DNA of 64,000 nt from an uncultured Lachnospiraceae bacterium (GCA_910586585.1 CAJUKA010000003.1:84611-148610); one strand, 5' to 3'; shown: positions 51,433 through 60,164, counted from the stretch's first letter. Notes: a model not told the origin generated them from the letters alone. A program made the numbers and translations.

Positions 51433-52116
51433 TCAGCCATGTATTTCCATAAAATCAAGCGGATTTATATAGGACTTATTCTCAATAATCTGATACCCCA
51501 AATCCTCATACCCTTCTTCTATGCGAAACAACTCTGTCGTATCTGTTACCACATCACCTTCTTGAACTTTTGGTTTTGTACCATTTCTGTACACAGAAAA
51601 ATAACCATTGTCATGATCAATCATGACAAGATACCCCATAGCTTCCCTCTCCTCTATGCAAGAAACTGTACCATTTGCCGCCGCAGTCACACTTGTTCCC
51701 GATGTCGCATGAAATATCACAGCAGGGTTGCCATCAAGAATGTTTTCCTGCTCATCATAGGAAGCCCGTCCCTTTATCGGAAATCCTGTGGGCAGATAAC
51801 TTTTTGCAAGTTCTGCTTCTCTCTCTTCTTCCTGCCTTATTTTTTCATCCATTGTCTTATTCAATGCAAAAACTTCTTCCTGAAGTACTTCCTTTTCGGC
51901 AGTGAGCTGTTCATTTTGCTTCGCAAAGACATCCATCTGTGATTTTAGCGTTAGTACATTACCATTTACAGTTTGAAGTTCTCCTGTAAGCGCATAGCAA
52001 TACATCAATGCGGCGATAAAAAGGAATCCAAAAGCAATACAAAATTTTATAAAAACCTCCGTACTGATTCCTTCTCGTCTGTTTCTCTTTGTTTTATTTT
52101 CCAATATGTCCTCCAT
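51433..52116 (-). CDS. Membrane-anchored coiled-coil protein with degenerate LytM (M23) domain
   Basis: 227 residues. A basic N-terminus, one membrane helix (about 22-44), a coiled coil (about 50-105: LKSQMDVFAKQNEQLTAEKEVLQEEV) and a C-terminal M23-like fold (about 130-225). Where active LytM enzymes have HxxxD and HxH, this has FHATSGTSVTAAANGTV and MIDHDNGYFSVYRNG. The Asp of the first motif and the final His are absent, so it is probably not a peptidase. Such proteins (compare EnvC/NlpD logic) often recruit or activate wall hydrolases, or act in sporulation like SpoIIQ. The role is inferred. Confidence 0.82.
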   Translation of the reverse strand: MEDILENKTKRNRREGISTEVFIKFCIAFGFLFIAALMYCYALTGELQTVNGNVLTLKSQMDVFAKQNEQLTAEKEVLQEEVFALNKTMDEKIRQEEEREAELAKSYLPTGFPIKGRASYDEQENILDGNPAVIFHATSGTSVTAAANGTVSCIEEREAMGYLVMIDHDNGYFSVYRNGTKPKVQEGDVVTDTTELFRIEEGYEDLGYQIIENKSYINPLDFMEIHG

Positions 52117-52432
52117 TCATTATTATGTACCCTCGCAGTCTTTTTGTGTGCTCCTGTGGTTAATTCTGTATCAAGAGATTTTGAGTGTACATTATTCATT
52201 ATTTTCCAGCATTTCTAAAGGCTGTTCTGTCTATTATATTCAAAATAAAAGGCACTTACAATTCGCACACTATCCAGTTTTTTCCATGATTTTATCTTTT
52301 ATTTTGTATGAATTGTAACATTTATTGAAACAAAATACCAAAATACAAGCATCTTCATATATTCCTTCCTCATAAATCCCAACAAACAGGGCTTTTCATA
52401 CGATTGCGCAAAAGACGCGCAGAAATAACATC

Positions 52433-52461
52433 TTTACTTTTGGAAATTGCTGTGATATTCT
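52433..52461 (+). promoter_or_regulatory. Promoter of the cold-shock gene
   Basis: TTTACT, 17-base spacer, TATTCT with TGa ahead of it (extended -10). It leaves an mRNA leader of about 115 bases before the ATG at 52583, as is common for csp genes. The rest of the 52117-52582 gap shows no gene or strong structure. Confidence 0.62.
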
Positions 52462-52582
52462 ATACATATTGCAGGGAGACAGGGCTCTGCATCACATACA
52501 TTCTGTCAGATATCAGAATGTGAATGCATTTCCAAATATGCTTTCGGTCCCTGTAATACTTAATTTTTTTGGAGGTATCATC

Positions 52583-52783
52583 ATGAACAAAGGTACAGTA
52601 AAATGGTTCAATAACCAGAAGGGATACGGTTTTATCTCTGATGAAGCCGGCAATGACGTATTCGTACATTACTCAGGTCTTGTAATGGAAGGGTTCAAGT
52701 CATTAGATGAAGGCGCCAGCGTGGAGTTTGAAATCATAAATGGCGAAAAAGGTCCCCAGGCGGTTAACGTTACCAAATTATAA
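52583..52783 (+). CDS. Cold-shock protein
   Basis: 66 residues, single CSD fold: GTVKWFNNQKGYGFISDEAGNDVFVHYSGL contains the RNP1 (KGYGFI) and RNP2 (VFVHY) nucleic-acid-binding motifs. It binds RNA and single-stranded DNA as a chaperone. GGAGG lies 7 bases upstream of the ATG. A long leader and a terminator hairpin frame it as a single-gene unit. Confidence 0.96.
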   Translation: MNKGTVKWFNNQKGYGFISDEAGNDVFVHYSGLVMEGFKSLDEGASVEFEIINGEKGPQAVNVTKL

Positions 52784-52848
52784 AATATATGTACCAATTT
52801 AACGCGAACTAACAGGGTGTTTTATAAACTATTTTTATCCCCGCGCAT

Positions 52849-52880
52849 AAAAGCTTCGTGAATTTAATCACGAAGCTTTT
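52849..52880. terminator. Bidirectional terminator between csp and the HisA-like gene
   Basis: AAAAGCTTCGTGA pairs with TCACGAAGCTTTT around a 6-base loop. It serves the plus-strand csp gene and the minus-strand dapA operon. The HisA-like stop codon lies inside the stem. Confidence 0.9.
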
Positions 52881-53662
52881 TGAATGCTCTTTAACACCGT
52901 ATCTAATAGCAGCGGGCCGCCAAAAATATCAAGTGCACTCCCAATTGTCACATGAATCCTTCTGCCGCCAAGACAGCCAAGCAGCTCAATATCCTCATAG
53001 CTGTGTACACCGCCTGCATAAGTTATCGCTGTTTTTTCATGTCTGCTGCTCCAAGCGCCAAGCTGTTCTATAAGGTGCTGCTCTATCCCCTGCCGCTTTC
53101 CTTCCACATCCACCGCATGAATCAAAAATTCATCGCAATACCCCATCAACGTATCAAGGGTACTGTCATTCACTGCCTCGTCCGTAAACTTCTGCCAGCG
53201 ATCTGTTACAATATAATATGCTCCATTGCGTATACGGCAGCTCAGATCGAGAACCAAATGCTCTTTTCCAACAGAACGAACAATTTTCTCCAAATTTTTC
53301 CAATGAATATGGCCGTCCTGGAATACATAGGAGGTCACAATTACATGAGAAGCACCTGCTTCAAGATACATTTCTGCATTCTCTGCACAAATGCCCCCGC
53401 CTATCTGAAAACCGCCTGGATATGCCGCAAGCGCTGCAAGCGCCTGCGTTTTTGTCGCATCATAATACGCACTTGACGCAGCATTCAAAAGAATGATGTG
53501 CCCTCCCTTTAGCCCTTTCTCTTGGTAGAGCTTCGCATAATACGCAGCCCCTTTTTCTGCGACAAAGTTTTCCTCTGCAGCGTCATTTTTGTCCGCAAGG
53601 GAGCTTCCGACAATCTGTTTTACCTTTCCATTATGAATATCTATGCATGGACGAAACTCCAT
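52868..53662 (-). CDS. hisA: HisA-like isomerase of eukaryotic HIS6 type
   Basis: 264 residues, a TIM barrel with FRPCIDIHNGKVKQIVGSSLAD at the N-terminus (catalytic Asp in IDIHNG), GGFQIGGGICAENAEMYLEAGASHVIVTSYVF (phosphate site), LDLSCR and TYAGGVHSYEDIELL. The FRPCIDIHxGxVKQIVG opening matches the yeast HIS6 type rather than the ordinary bacterial HisA. It isomerises ProFAR to PRFAR in histidine synthesis. It lies 24 bases after dapB on the lysine-riboswitch operon, not in a his operon. Confidence 0.88.
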   Translation of the reverse strand: MEFRPCIDIHNGKVKQIVGSSLADKNDAAEENFVAEKGAAYYAKLYQEKGLKGGHIILLNAASSAYYDATKTQALAALAAYPGGFQIGGGICAENAEMYLEAGASHVIVTSYVFQDGHIHWKNLEKIVRSVGKEHLVLDLSCRIRNGAYYIVTDRWQKFTDEAVNDSTLDTLMGYCDEFLIHAVDVEGKRQGIEQHLIEQLGAWSSRHEKTAITYAGGVHSYEDIELLGCLGGRRIHVTIGSALDIFGGPLLLDTVLKSIQKAS

Positions 53663-53685
53663 ATATATTGATTCCCTCCATTATA

Positions 53686-54450
53686 TTATATCATTTTCCG
53701 GATAACATCATGCATATCATACCGCCCCGCAGGCATTCCCTTCATAAACTTAGCCGCTGAGACAGCACCCTTTGCAAAAAGCGCCTTGGAATATGCCCTG
53801 TGGGAAATTGTCACTACTTCATCCTCCCCGGCAAAGATCACATCATGATCCCCTACAATGGTTCCCCCTCGCACAGAACTGATACCAATTTCCTTGTCTG
53901 TACGCTTTGTGCGTGTTTGGCTTCTATCATATACATACTCGTATTTATTTTCTAGTTCCTCATTGATGGTATCTGCAAGCGCAAGCGCCGTACCACTTGG
54001 CGCGTCAACCTTCAAGTTATGATGCTTTTCAACAATTTCTACATCAAATCCTGCAGGCATCAGCACCTGTGCAAATTCCTTTAAGAACACAAGCAACAAA
54101 TTGATTCCCAAAGACATATTCGCTGATCTTAAAACCGCAACGCTCTTAGATGCCTCCTCTACATGCGCAAGCTGTGCTTCTGAAAGTCCTGTCGTGCAAA
54201 GCACACACGGAATCTGCTTCTCTACACAATAATCCAGAAGCCCATCTATTGCCGCCGCTACACAAAAGTCAATTACAACATCTGCCGCGACATCACAATC
54301 TGCGATATTTTGAAATACAGGATAAGTATTTTGTATATGATCAGATGCATCAATTCCCGCCACTATCTCTATTTCAGGATCTGTGGCGATAATCTCTGTT
54401 ATCATCCGTCCCATCTTTCCATTACAACCGTGCATTATCACTTTTGTCAT
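53686..54450 (-). CDS. dapB: 4-hydroxy-tetrahydrodipicolinate reductase
   Basis: 254 residues. KVIMHGCNGKMGRMI is the NAD(P) loop, VVIDFCVAAAIDGLLDYC follows, and IVEKHHNLKVDAPSGTAL contains the catalytic His and Lys motif of DapB. It reduces the DapA product toward tetrahydrodipicolinate for lysine and diaminopimelate. It follows dapA by 29 bases under the lysine riboswitch. Confidence 0.96.
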   Translation of the reverse strand: MTKVIMHGCNGKMGRMITEIIATDPEIEIVAGIDASDHIQNTYPVFQNIADCDVAADVVIDFCVAAAIDGLLDYCVEKQIPCVLCTTGLSEAQLAHVEEASKSVAVLRSANMSLGINLLLVFLKEFAQVLMPAGFDVEIVEKHHNLKVDAPSGTALALADTINEELENKYEYVYDRSQTRTKRTDKEIGISSVRGGTIVGDHDVIFAGEDEVVTISHRAYSKALFAKGAVSAAKFMKGMPAGRYDMHDVIRKMI

Positions 54451-54479
54451 CTTTTCTCGTATCCTTTCACAGCGCTATA

Positions 54480-55364
54480 TCATAAGATTCCATATGTTTT
54501 CATTGCCTTTTCAAGTTTTGCAGCATTCGCTTCTTCCATATCTGTCAAAGGTCTTCTGAGCGTTCCTGCATCCATTCCAAGCAGATTGACTGCCTTCTTC
54601 ACTGGAATTGGATTGACTTCACAAAACAGCATATCAATAAGTTCTAATGCCCGCAATTGTTCCTTGCAGCTTTCTGCTGTTTTTCCGTCAAAATAGAGCT
54701 GGCAAATATCATGTGTCTGCTGTGGTGCAATATTGGAAAGTACAGAAATGACGCCTTTTCCTCCAAGGGAAAGAAGGGGTACAATCTGATTGTCATTTCC
54801 TGAATAAAGATCTACACAGCCATCTGCCAAAGCCATAATCTTCGCAACCTGCGAGATATCTCCGGTTGCCTCTTTTACTCCGACAATATTTTCTACTTCT
54901 CTGCATAGGCGAACGATGGTAGCGGGTGTCATATTGCAGCCTGTTCTCCCAGGAATATTATAAAGTATGCAAGGTATCTTCACTGAATCTGCTATCATCT
55001 TAAAATGCTCAAACAAACCATTCTGAGTCGCTTTGTTATAATAAGGCGTCACCAAAAGCAGCCCATCTGCTCCTGCTTTTTCAGCCTCTTGCGAAAGATA
55101 AATCGCTGTCTTTGTGCAGTTTGAGCCACTGCCTGCAATCACTGGTACTCTTTTATTGACCTGCTTTGCACAAAAGCGGATGCATTCAAGGTGTTCCTCA
55201 TGTGTCAAGGTAGATGCCTCCCCTGTTGTACCACAGACAATAATGGCATCTGTTTTATTGGCAATCTGGAACTCAATCAGCTTTGCAAAAGCTTCATAGT
55301 TTACTTCTCCATCTGGCTTCATAGGAGTAACAATCGCCACACCAGCTCCCGTAAAAATAGACAT
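54480..55364 (-). CDS. dapA: 4-hydroxy-tetrahydrodipicolinate synthase
   Basis: 294 residues, the normal length. TGAGVAIVTPMKPDGEVNYE, VCGTTGEASTLTHEEH (pyruvate site), YNIPGRTGCNMTPATI (Tyr/Arg) and NIVGVKEATGD with the Schiff-base Lys. It condenses pyruvate and aspartate semialdehyde. It is the first gene after the lysine riboswitch and terminator at 55435-55680. Confidence 0.96.
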   Translation of the reverse strand: MSIFTGAGVAIVTPMKPDGEVNYEAFAKLIEFQIANKTDAIIVCGTTGEASTLTHEEHLECIRFCAKQVNKRVPVIAGSGSNCTKTAIYLSQEAEKAGADGLLLVTPYYNKATQNGLFEHFKMIADSVKIPCILYNIPGRTGCNMTPATIVRLCREVENIVGVKEATGDISQVAKIMALADGCVDLYSGNDNQIVPLLSLGGKGVISVLSNIAPQQTHDICQLYFDGKTAESCKEQLRALELIDMLFCEVNPIPVKKAVNLLGMDAGTLRRPLTDMEEANAAKLEKAMKTYGIL

Positions 55365-55434
55365 ATCAACATCCTCCTTTAATAAAATAAAAATAGAATC
55401 CTCTTAACAAACTTGTATACAAACAAAAGAAAAA

Positions 55435-55464
55435 GACCGATTATCTACTCAATAGACAGTCGGC
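55435..55464 (-). terminator. Expression-platform terminator of the lysine riboswitch
   Basis: On the minus strand GCCGACTGTCTA and TAGATAATCGGTC form a stem followed by a T-rich run (55423-55434). A competing CCGGCA/TGCCGG hairpin at 55487-55500 lies just upstream. It lies between the aptamer and dapA, as in transcription-attenuating L-box leaders. Confidence 0.85.
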
Positions 55465-55512
55465 ATCACACACTAAGTATCCTGTACCGGCATCTGCCGG
55501 ACCTCGTTAAAA

Positions 55513-55680
55513 ATGATAGCTCTCCATCTGTTGATGACAGTCATACAGTTATTAACCGCATGCCCAAGCCAAAAGCCTTCAGGCGGCTTCTGCTTTCGGC
55601 GTTTCTCCCTTTCCCCTCTCCTCAGCAATGCCTGAACATCTCATAAAAGGTACTGATAAAAAACGCGACCTCTATCTAAA
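55513..55680 (-). promoter_or_regulatory. Lysine riboswitch (L-box) aptamer upstream of dapA
   Basis: Read on the minus strand, the leader begins AGATAGAGGTCGCG and ends GATGGAGAGCTATC. In between it has CGCCGAAaGCAGAAG, AGTA near the first stem loop and ACTGTATGACTGTCA, which are the conserved joining segments of the L-box aptamer. Lysine binding should favour the terminator at 55435 and shut off dapA-dapB and the HisA-like gene. Confidence 0.92.
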
Positions 55681-55703
55681 TTCTTTCTCTATGTTTCTTC
55701 ATT

Positions 55704-55732
55704 ATTATATATCCTAATCTATCGTCTGTCAA
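55704..55732 (-). promoter_or_regulatory. Sigma-A promoter of the lysine-riboswitch operon
   Basis: On the minus strand TTGACA, a 17-base spacer, TATAAT: a consensus promoter about 20 bases ahead of the aptamer. Confidence 0.9.
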
Positions 55733-55739
55733 CCAAAAT

Positions 55740-55761
55740 GTCGAGTGCCAGCGCACTCGAC
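55740..55761 (-). terminator. Hairpin after the corrinoid adenosyltransferase gene
   Basis: GTCGAGTGC pairs perfectly with GCACTCGAC around a 4-base loop, followed on the minus strand by ATTTTGG. It is a compact terminator just ahead of the dapA promoter. Confidence 0.72.
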
Positions 55762-55790
55762 GATAGCATGTCTGGGTGTACGCTAATCCT

Positions 55791-56282
55791 CTAATAAATT
55801 TTATAGTTGACCGCCTCTATTTTGAAAATCTCATCTGCTAATTGGCACACAGCATCATTGAGATGTATGCCCGTCAAAATAATACTGACATCTTCAGCCT
55901 TTGCTTCCAAGATATGGCTCAAGTCCTCAATGGTAATAATGCCATTGTCAATGAGTCCAAGCACCTCATCCAAAATAAGCAAACTGCATTCACCAGTTGT
56001 AAGAACTTTTTTGGCAAAATTAAGACCATTTTTGATGTTGCGGATTTCCTCCTGTTTATGTTCATCGGAAAGATGCGCATATTCCTCCTCACTTTTTTCA
56101 AAGCGGAAAATTTTAACCTCTGGCTCCATCCGTTTGAGAAACGCTTCATTTTGATAGCCTTTTAGGAAATTGATAAGCACTACATCTTCGCCTGCACTTG
56201 CCACCTGAATAGCTCTTCCAAGCGCTGCTGCAGATTTACCGTGTCCCTCTCCACTGTACACCTGTATTAATCCCTTTTCCAT
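55791..56282 (-). CDS. cobO: Cob(I)yrinic acid a,c-diamide adenosyltransferase (CobA/BtuR type)
   Basis: 163 residues. LIQVYSGEGHGKSAAALGRAIQVASAG has the P-loop variant (GEGHGKSAA, 11-19) characteristic of CobO/BtuR. VVLINFLKG, LLILDEVLGLIDNGII and IILTGIHLND follow. It adenosylates corrinoids from ATP to make adenosylcobalamin-type cofactors. No other cobalamin genes are in the window. It is a single-gene unit with its own promoter at 56321. Confidence 0.9.
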   Translation of the reverse strand: MEKGLIQVYSGEGHGKSAAALGRAIQVASAGEDVVLINFLKGYQNEAFLKRMEPEVKIFRFEKSEEEYAHLSDEHKQEEIRNIKNGLNFAKKVLTTGECSLLILDEVLGLIDNGIITIEDLSHILEAKAEDVSIILTGIHLNDAVCQLADEIFKIEAVNYKIY

Positions 56283-56320
56283 TTATCCATACCTTATGTC
56301 CTTTCCCTGTAAATGCAATC

Positions 56321-56349
56321 ATAATAGCATAACATATAGGATTTTGCAA
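56321..56349 (-). promoter_or_regulatory. Sigma-A promoter of the corrinoid adenosyltransferase gene
   Basis: On the minus strand TTGCAA, 17 bases, TATTAT with TGc ahead of the -10. Confidence 0.75.
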
Positions 56350-56525
56350 CTTATTTCATTAATTACAAGTGATATTTTCTATTTACAGGGAGCTATTTGC
56401 TCCTGTTTTTTGTATAATTTGACTTATTGCAAGTACAAATTGTGGTTCTAACACAAAAAATTCTCCAAAATTATAATTTATTACAAAGCTTTTTCTATCT
56501 ATTTTTTATACATCGCAAATATAGT

Positions 56526-57197
56526 CTACAACTCTTCTTCATCATCTGGCAGCTCAAGCTTGCTCACTGAAACTTCATAAGCAATTCGCTTCTCAAGCTC
56601 ATCTTCAGAAAGCTTTTTCATATATTCTCTTGACTGAATACGTCCCCATACCAGACAGCGCTCTCCCACCTCGAAATTAGACGCATAACGGGCGTTTCTT
56701 CCCCAGCAAATACATGGGATATAATCTGATTTCCCATAGGGACGGTTTACTGCCAAAAGCAGGTCTGCGATTTCCCTTCCCAATGGAGTCTTCCGATAAA
56801 CAGGTTCTTTGCAGACATATCCATCCAGAAAAATCTGATTTGTTTTGATATTTTCGCTGATTTCTTCAACAAATTCTATTTCTCTTGCAAATACAGAAAG
56901 AACCAGCTTATTTTTGTGTTCTTCATGCCTGTTGTAGGAACGAAATTGTCCGTTCACCACGACCATCATACCCCTGTAGTCTTCATTTACATCCAGCAGT
57001 CTCTCAGAAATCATCACTGGTATAATGTCCATGGATTCAGACAGTCTTGCTACCTGAATATCTACCATATAGAAGCCCTCGCCAAAAATTTCATGGCTGA
57101 ATGAGAACTCACTAACGATTTCGCCCATAACTGTTACCTGATTATTTTCAATTACCTGCTCATGATATCCATTTTTTGTCTTTAATGTTTCTTGCAT
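56526..57197 (-). CDS. SSB-family protein with two tandem OB folds
   Basis: About 223 residues. The first OB fold covers about 15-115 (QVTVMGEIVSEFSFSHEIFGEGFYMVDIQVARLS ... LVLSVFAREIEFVEE) and the second about 120-210 (NQIFLDGYVCKEPVYRKTPLGREIADLLLAVNRPYGKSDYIPCICWGRNARYASNFEVGERCLVWGRIQSREY). The second has the classical SSB core. The C-terminus ends acidic (LPDDEEEL) but lacks the DDDIPF tip that recruits partners in housekeeping SSB. It is likely an accessory single-stranded DNA-binding protein. ATG 57197 has GGGAG 8 bases upstream. Confidence 0.82.
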   Translation of the reverse strand: MQETLKTKNGYHEQVIENNQVTVMGEIVSEFSFSHEIFGEGFYMVDIQVARLSESMDIIPVMISERLLDVNEDYRGMMVVVNGQFRSYNRHEEHKNKLVLSVFAREIEFVEEISENIKTNQIFLDGYVCKEPVYRKTPLGREIADLLLAVNRPYGKSDYIPCICWGRNARYASNFEVGERCLVWGRIQSREYMKKLSEDELEKRIAYEVSVSKLELPDDEEEL

Positions 57198-57389
57198 TCT
57201 TTCATTCTCCCTTCGTTCTTGTATTTTAATCATATGCTGATTTATACGGTAAATAAAGCCTGACTTATCGCAATATCAGGTATATTACGCTGTATTTCTA
57301 CAAAAAATTCCTCTTTTCAGCAGGTATCTTTATACAATAACGATGGATTTTGTGAAATGCCGTAGAAAAGTTTTGTTGCCATTTTTTCA

Positions 57390-57418
57390 TTGCAAAAAAT
57401 ATATACAAGTGCTATACT
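57390..57418 (+). promoter_or_regulatory. Sigma-A promoter of typA
   Basis: TTGCAA, 17-base spacer, TATACT with TGc (extended -10), followed by a leader of about 110 bases. The rest of the 57198-57535 gap shows no other feature I can support. Confidence 0.78.
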
Positions 57419-57535
57419 GTTTTAGTTTTGAAAAGAATTGGACTTATATTAACATTTCATAATTTCATGTACTTTCATAACTTTTTGTTCTGGTTTTGAA
57501 AGATACATTTCAATTTATTACGGAGGATTTCTATT

Positions 57536-59365
57536 ATGATGCAGACAAGAGAAGATGTCAGAAACATCGCAATTATTGCCCATGTTGACCATGGCAAAAC
57601 AACGCTTGTGGACGAGCTTTTGAAACAAAGCGGTGTATTTCGGGAAAATCAGGAAATTGCAGAACGTGTTATGGACTCAAATGATATTGAACGTGAGCGC
57701 GGAATCACCATTCTATCAAAAAATACAGCCGTTATGTATAAAAATACAAAGATTAATATTATTGATACTCCAGGACATGCAGACTTTGGCGGCGAAGTGG
57801 AACGCGTACTCAAAATGGTAAATGGCGTTATTCTTGTTGTAGATGCCTTTGAGGGTGCCATGCCCCAGACAAAATTTGTACTCCGGAAAGCACTGGAGCT
57901 AAAACTACCTGTTATCGTATGTATCAACAAAATTGACCGTCCGGAGGCGCGTGCCGCTGAAGTTGTCGATGAAGTACTAGAACTGTTTCTTGAACTTGAT
58001 GCCGATGATTCCCAGCTTGACTGCCCTTTTGTATATGCATCTGCAAAGGCTGGCATTGCCTCCCTTGAAGAGGAAGAGCAAGGGTTGGATATGACCCCCT
58101 TGTTTGAAACAATTCTTGATTATATTCCTGCCCCCAAAGGAGATCCCGAAGCAGGTACTCAGGTTCTTATCAGTACCATTGACTACAGCGAATATGTAGG
58201 ACGGATTGGTGTCGGCAAGGTTGATAATGGCACAATAAAAGTCAATCAGGAAGTTATTATCTGCAATCACCACGAACCCGATAAGCAGAAAAAGGTGAAA
58301 GTTAGCAAATTATATGAATTTGACGGACTTAACAAAGTGGAAGTCAAAGAGGCAAGTATTGGATCAATTGTCGCTATTTCAGGGATTGCCGACATCCATA
58401 TCGGTGATACACTCTGCTCTGTTGACAACATTTCCCCGATTCCTTTCCAAAAAATCAGTGAACCAACAATTGCCATGCAGTTTATTGTAAATGATTCTCC
58501 ACTTGCTGGACAGGAAGGCAAGTTTGTCACTAGTCGTCATCTGCGTGACAGACTTTTTAAGGAGTTGAACACCGACGTTTCTTTGCGTGTCGAAGAAACA
58601 GAAAGTACCGATTCATTCAAAGTTTCTGGACGTGGCGAGCTTCACCTGTCTGTGCTAATTGAAAATATGCGCCGTGAAGGATACGAATTTGCTGTCAGCA
58701 AGGCAGAAGTTCTTTATAAAACAGACGAAAACGGCAAACGGCTTGAACCAATGGAACTCGCCTATATTGATGTACCAGAAGAATTCTCTGGCACTGTTAT
58801 CGAAAAACTGGGGCAAAGAAAAGGGGAACTTCAGAATATGGGCAAAGCAAGCGGCGGTTATGCGCGTCTTGAATTTTCAATTCCTTCCCGCGGGCTGATT
58901 GGATATCGTGGTGAATTTCTGACAGACACAAAGGGTAATGGTATTCTGAACACAATTTTTGACGGATATGCTCCTTATAAAGGAGACATTCAATACCGCA
59001 AGCAGGGTTCTTTGATCGCATTTGAGGCAGGCGAAGCAATTACTTATGGCTTGTACAATGCGCAGGAACGTGGTACGCTGTTTATCAGCCCTGGTGAAAA
59101 AGTCTACTCCGGAATGGTTGTTGGCCAAAATGGAAAGGGCGAGGACATTGAATTAAATGTCTGCAAGAAAAAGCAGCTTACCAATACGCGTTCTTCCAGC
59201 GCAGATGAAGCACTGCGGCTCACACCGCCCAAGGTTCTTAGTCTTGAACAGGCGCTTGACTTTATTGATACGGATGAGCTTTTGGAAGTAACCCCACAAA
59301 GCCTGCGCATCCGCAAAAAGATCCTTGATGCAACTGCAAGAAAACGGGCTTCTATCAAAAAATAG
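57536..59365 (+). CDS. typA: Ribosome-associated GTPase TypA/BipA
   Basis: 609 residues. IAHVDHGKTTLVDELL (P-loop, 14-29), ERERGITILSKN (switch I), DTPGHADFGGEV, and NKIDRPEARA (NKxD). EF-G-like domains II, III and V and the BipA-specific C-terminal domain (AYGLYNAQERGTLFISPGEKVYSGMVVGQN...) follow. It acts in late ribosome assembly and stress adaptation. Two ATGs start the gene; GGAGG lies 9 bases before the first. Confidence 0.97.
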   Translation: MMQTREDVRNIAIIAHVDHGKTTLVDELLKQSGVFRENQEIAERVMDSNDIERERGITILSKNTAVMYKNTKINIIDTPGHADFGGEVERVLKMVNGVILVVDAFEGAMPQTKFVLRKALELKLPVIVCINKIDRPEARAAEVVDEVLELFLELDADDSQLDCPFVYASAKAGIASLEEEEQGLDMTPLFETILDYIPAPKGDPEAGTQVLISTIDYSEYVGRIGVGKVDNGTIKVNQEVIICNHHEPDKQKKVKVSKLYEFDGLNKVEVKEASIGSIVAISGIADIHIGDTLCSVDNISPIPFQKISEPTIAMQFIVNDSPLAGQEGKFVTSRHLRDRLFKELNTDVSLRVEETESTDSFKVSGRGELHLSVLIENMRREGYEFAVSKAEVLYKTDENGKRLEPMELAYIDVPEEFSGTVIEKLGQRKGELQNMGKASGGYARLEFSIPSRGLIGYRGEFLTDTKGNGILNTIFDGYAPYKGDIQYRKQGSLIAFEAGEAITYGLYNAQERGTLFISPGEKVYSGMVVGQNGKGEDIELNVCKKKQLTNTRSSSADEALRLTPPKVLSLEQALDFIDTDELLEVTPQSLRIRKKILDATARKRASIKK

Positions 59366-59457
59366 GGTGATAGCATGATGGTTCCTTATTGCCCATCTGT
59401 GGTTTTTGTGTTAGAATAAAAATGTACTATTATTTGGAAAAAATTCGTAAACAGACG

Positions 59458-59485
59458 TAAACTTTTTCATAAAATGAGCCGATAT
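59458..59485 (+). promoter_or_regulatory. Sigma-D (flagellar-type) promoter candidate
   Basis: TAAA, 16 bases, GCCGATAT. The -10 box equals the form known for B. subtilis hag. It reads toward the gene at 59627 with a leader of about 130 bases. Confidence 0.65.
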
Positions 59486-59626
59486 TTCTATAAAGCCCTT
59501 ATATTATTAAATTCTGCTTCATAAAACAGGTTTTATAGAAATTCTGCTACACATGCACGGAAGCAAAATCATTTGAAACAGGCGAATTTTTTAGCCAACA
59601 AAAATTTATTCAAAGGAGTGATATTT

Positions 59627-60139
59627 ATGGCTAATATTTTTTGGAATTCATACTCAATAAACAACTTTTTTAACGCTTCATTAAACCGCGGAAATTCAAC
59701 ATTTGGAAGCTTCTACAGCAACCTTGGCGACGCTGCAATGATTAAGTCAGGCACATACAAAAAACTGATGAAATCTTACTTTAATGAAGCAAAATCAGAC
59801 TCTTCAAGCAAAAGCACCTCATCTTCTGATTCTAGCAGCAAAAAAACGGATTCTTATACTTACGACAAAGATGGCAACAAGGTTCGCAATTCAAGAAAAA
59901 GTACTGTTTTAGATCAGCTTTTAGATCACAAGACTCCTTATGTGTCAAAGTGCAAAAATCCTTATTTGGACAAAATGCTTGAGAAGTATGACAAGAAGAC
60001 AACTACTGCAGATGGTACTGTGACAGACAAAACAGAATCTTCCAAAACTGATACAGCAACATCTGGCACCAATACTTCCGAGAACAAAACGCAAGTATCA
60101 GAAGCAACCGCAGGCGCAGTTGTTGATGCATCTGTATAA
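59627..60139 (+). CDS. Uncharacterised Ser/Thr/Lys-rich protein under a motility-type promoter
   Basis: 170 residues without a signal peptide or membrane helix. The N-terminal ~45 residues look ordered and conserved in style (MANIFWNSYSINNFFNAS ... MIKSGTYKKLMKSYF). The rest alternates Ser-rich and Lys/Asp/Thr-rich low-complexity segments, with ATSGTNTSENKT near the end. AAAGGAG lies 8 bases before the ATG. No family recognised. The sigma-D-type promoter suggests expression with flagellar or late-motility genes, perhaps as a flagellum-linked or exported protein; this is inference. Confidence 0.7.
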   Translation: MANIFWNSYSINNFFNASLNRGNSTFGSFYSNLGDAAMIKSGTYKKLMKSYFNEAKSDSSSKSTSSSDSSSKKTDSYTYDKDGNKVRNSRKSTVLDQLLDHKTPYVSKCKNPYLDKMLEKYDKKTTTADGTVTDKTESSKTDTATSGTNTSENKTQVSEATAGAVVDASV

Positions 60140-60164
60140 AGCGTAACCGCGTAACGTAAAATAA

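Noticed and set aside
55413..55646. A short gene on the plus strand over the dapA leader
   Set aside because: The same bases on the minus strand form a recognisable lysine riboswitch, which explains the conservation.
59370..59420. A terminator just after typA
   Set aside because: GATGG/CCATC with a short T run is too weak and imperfect to call.
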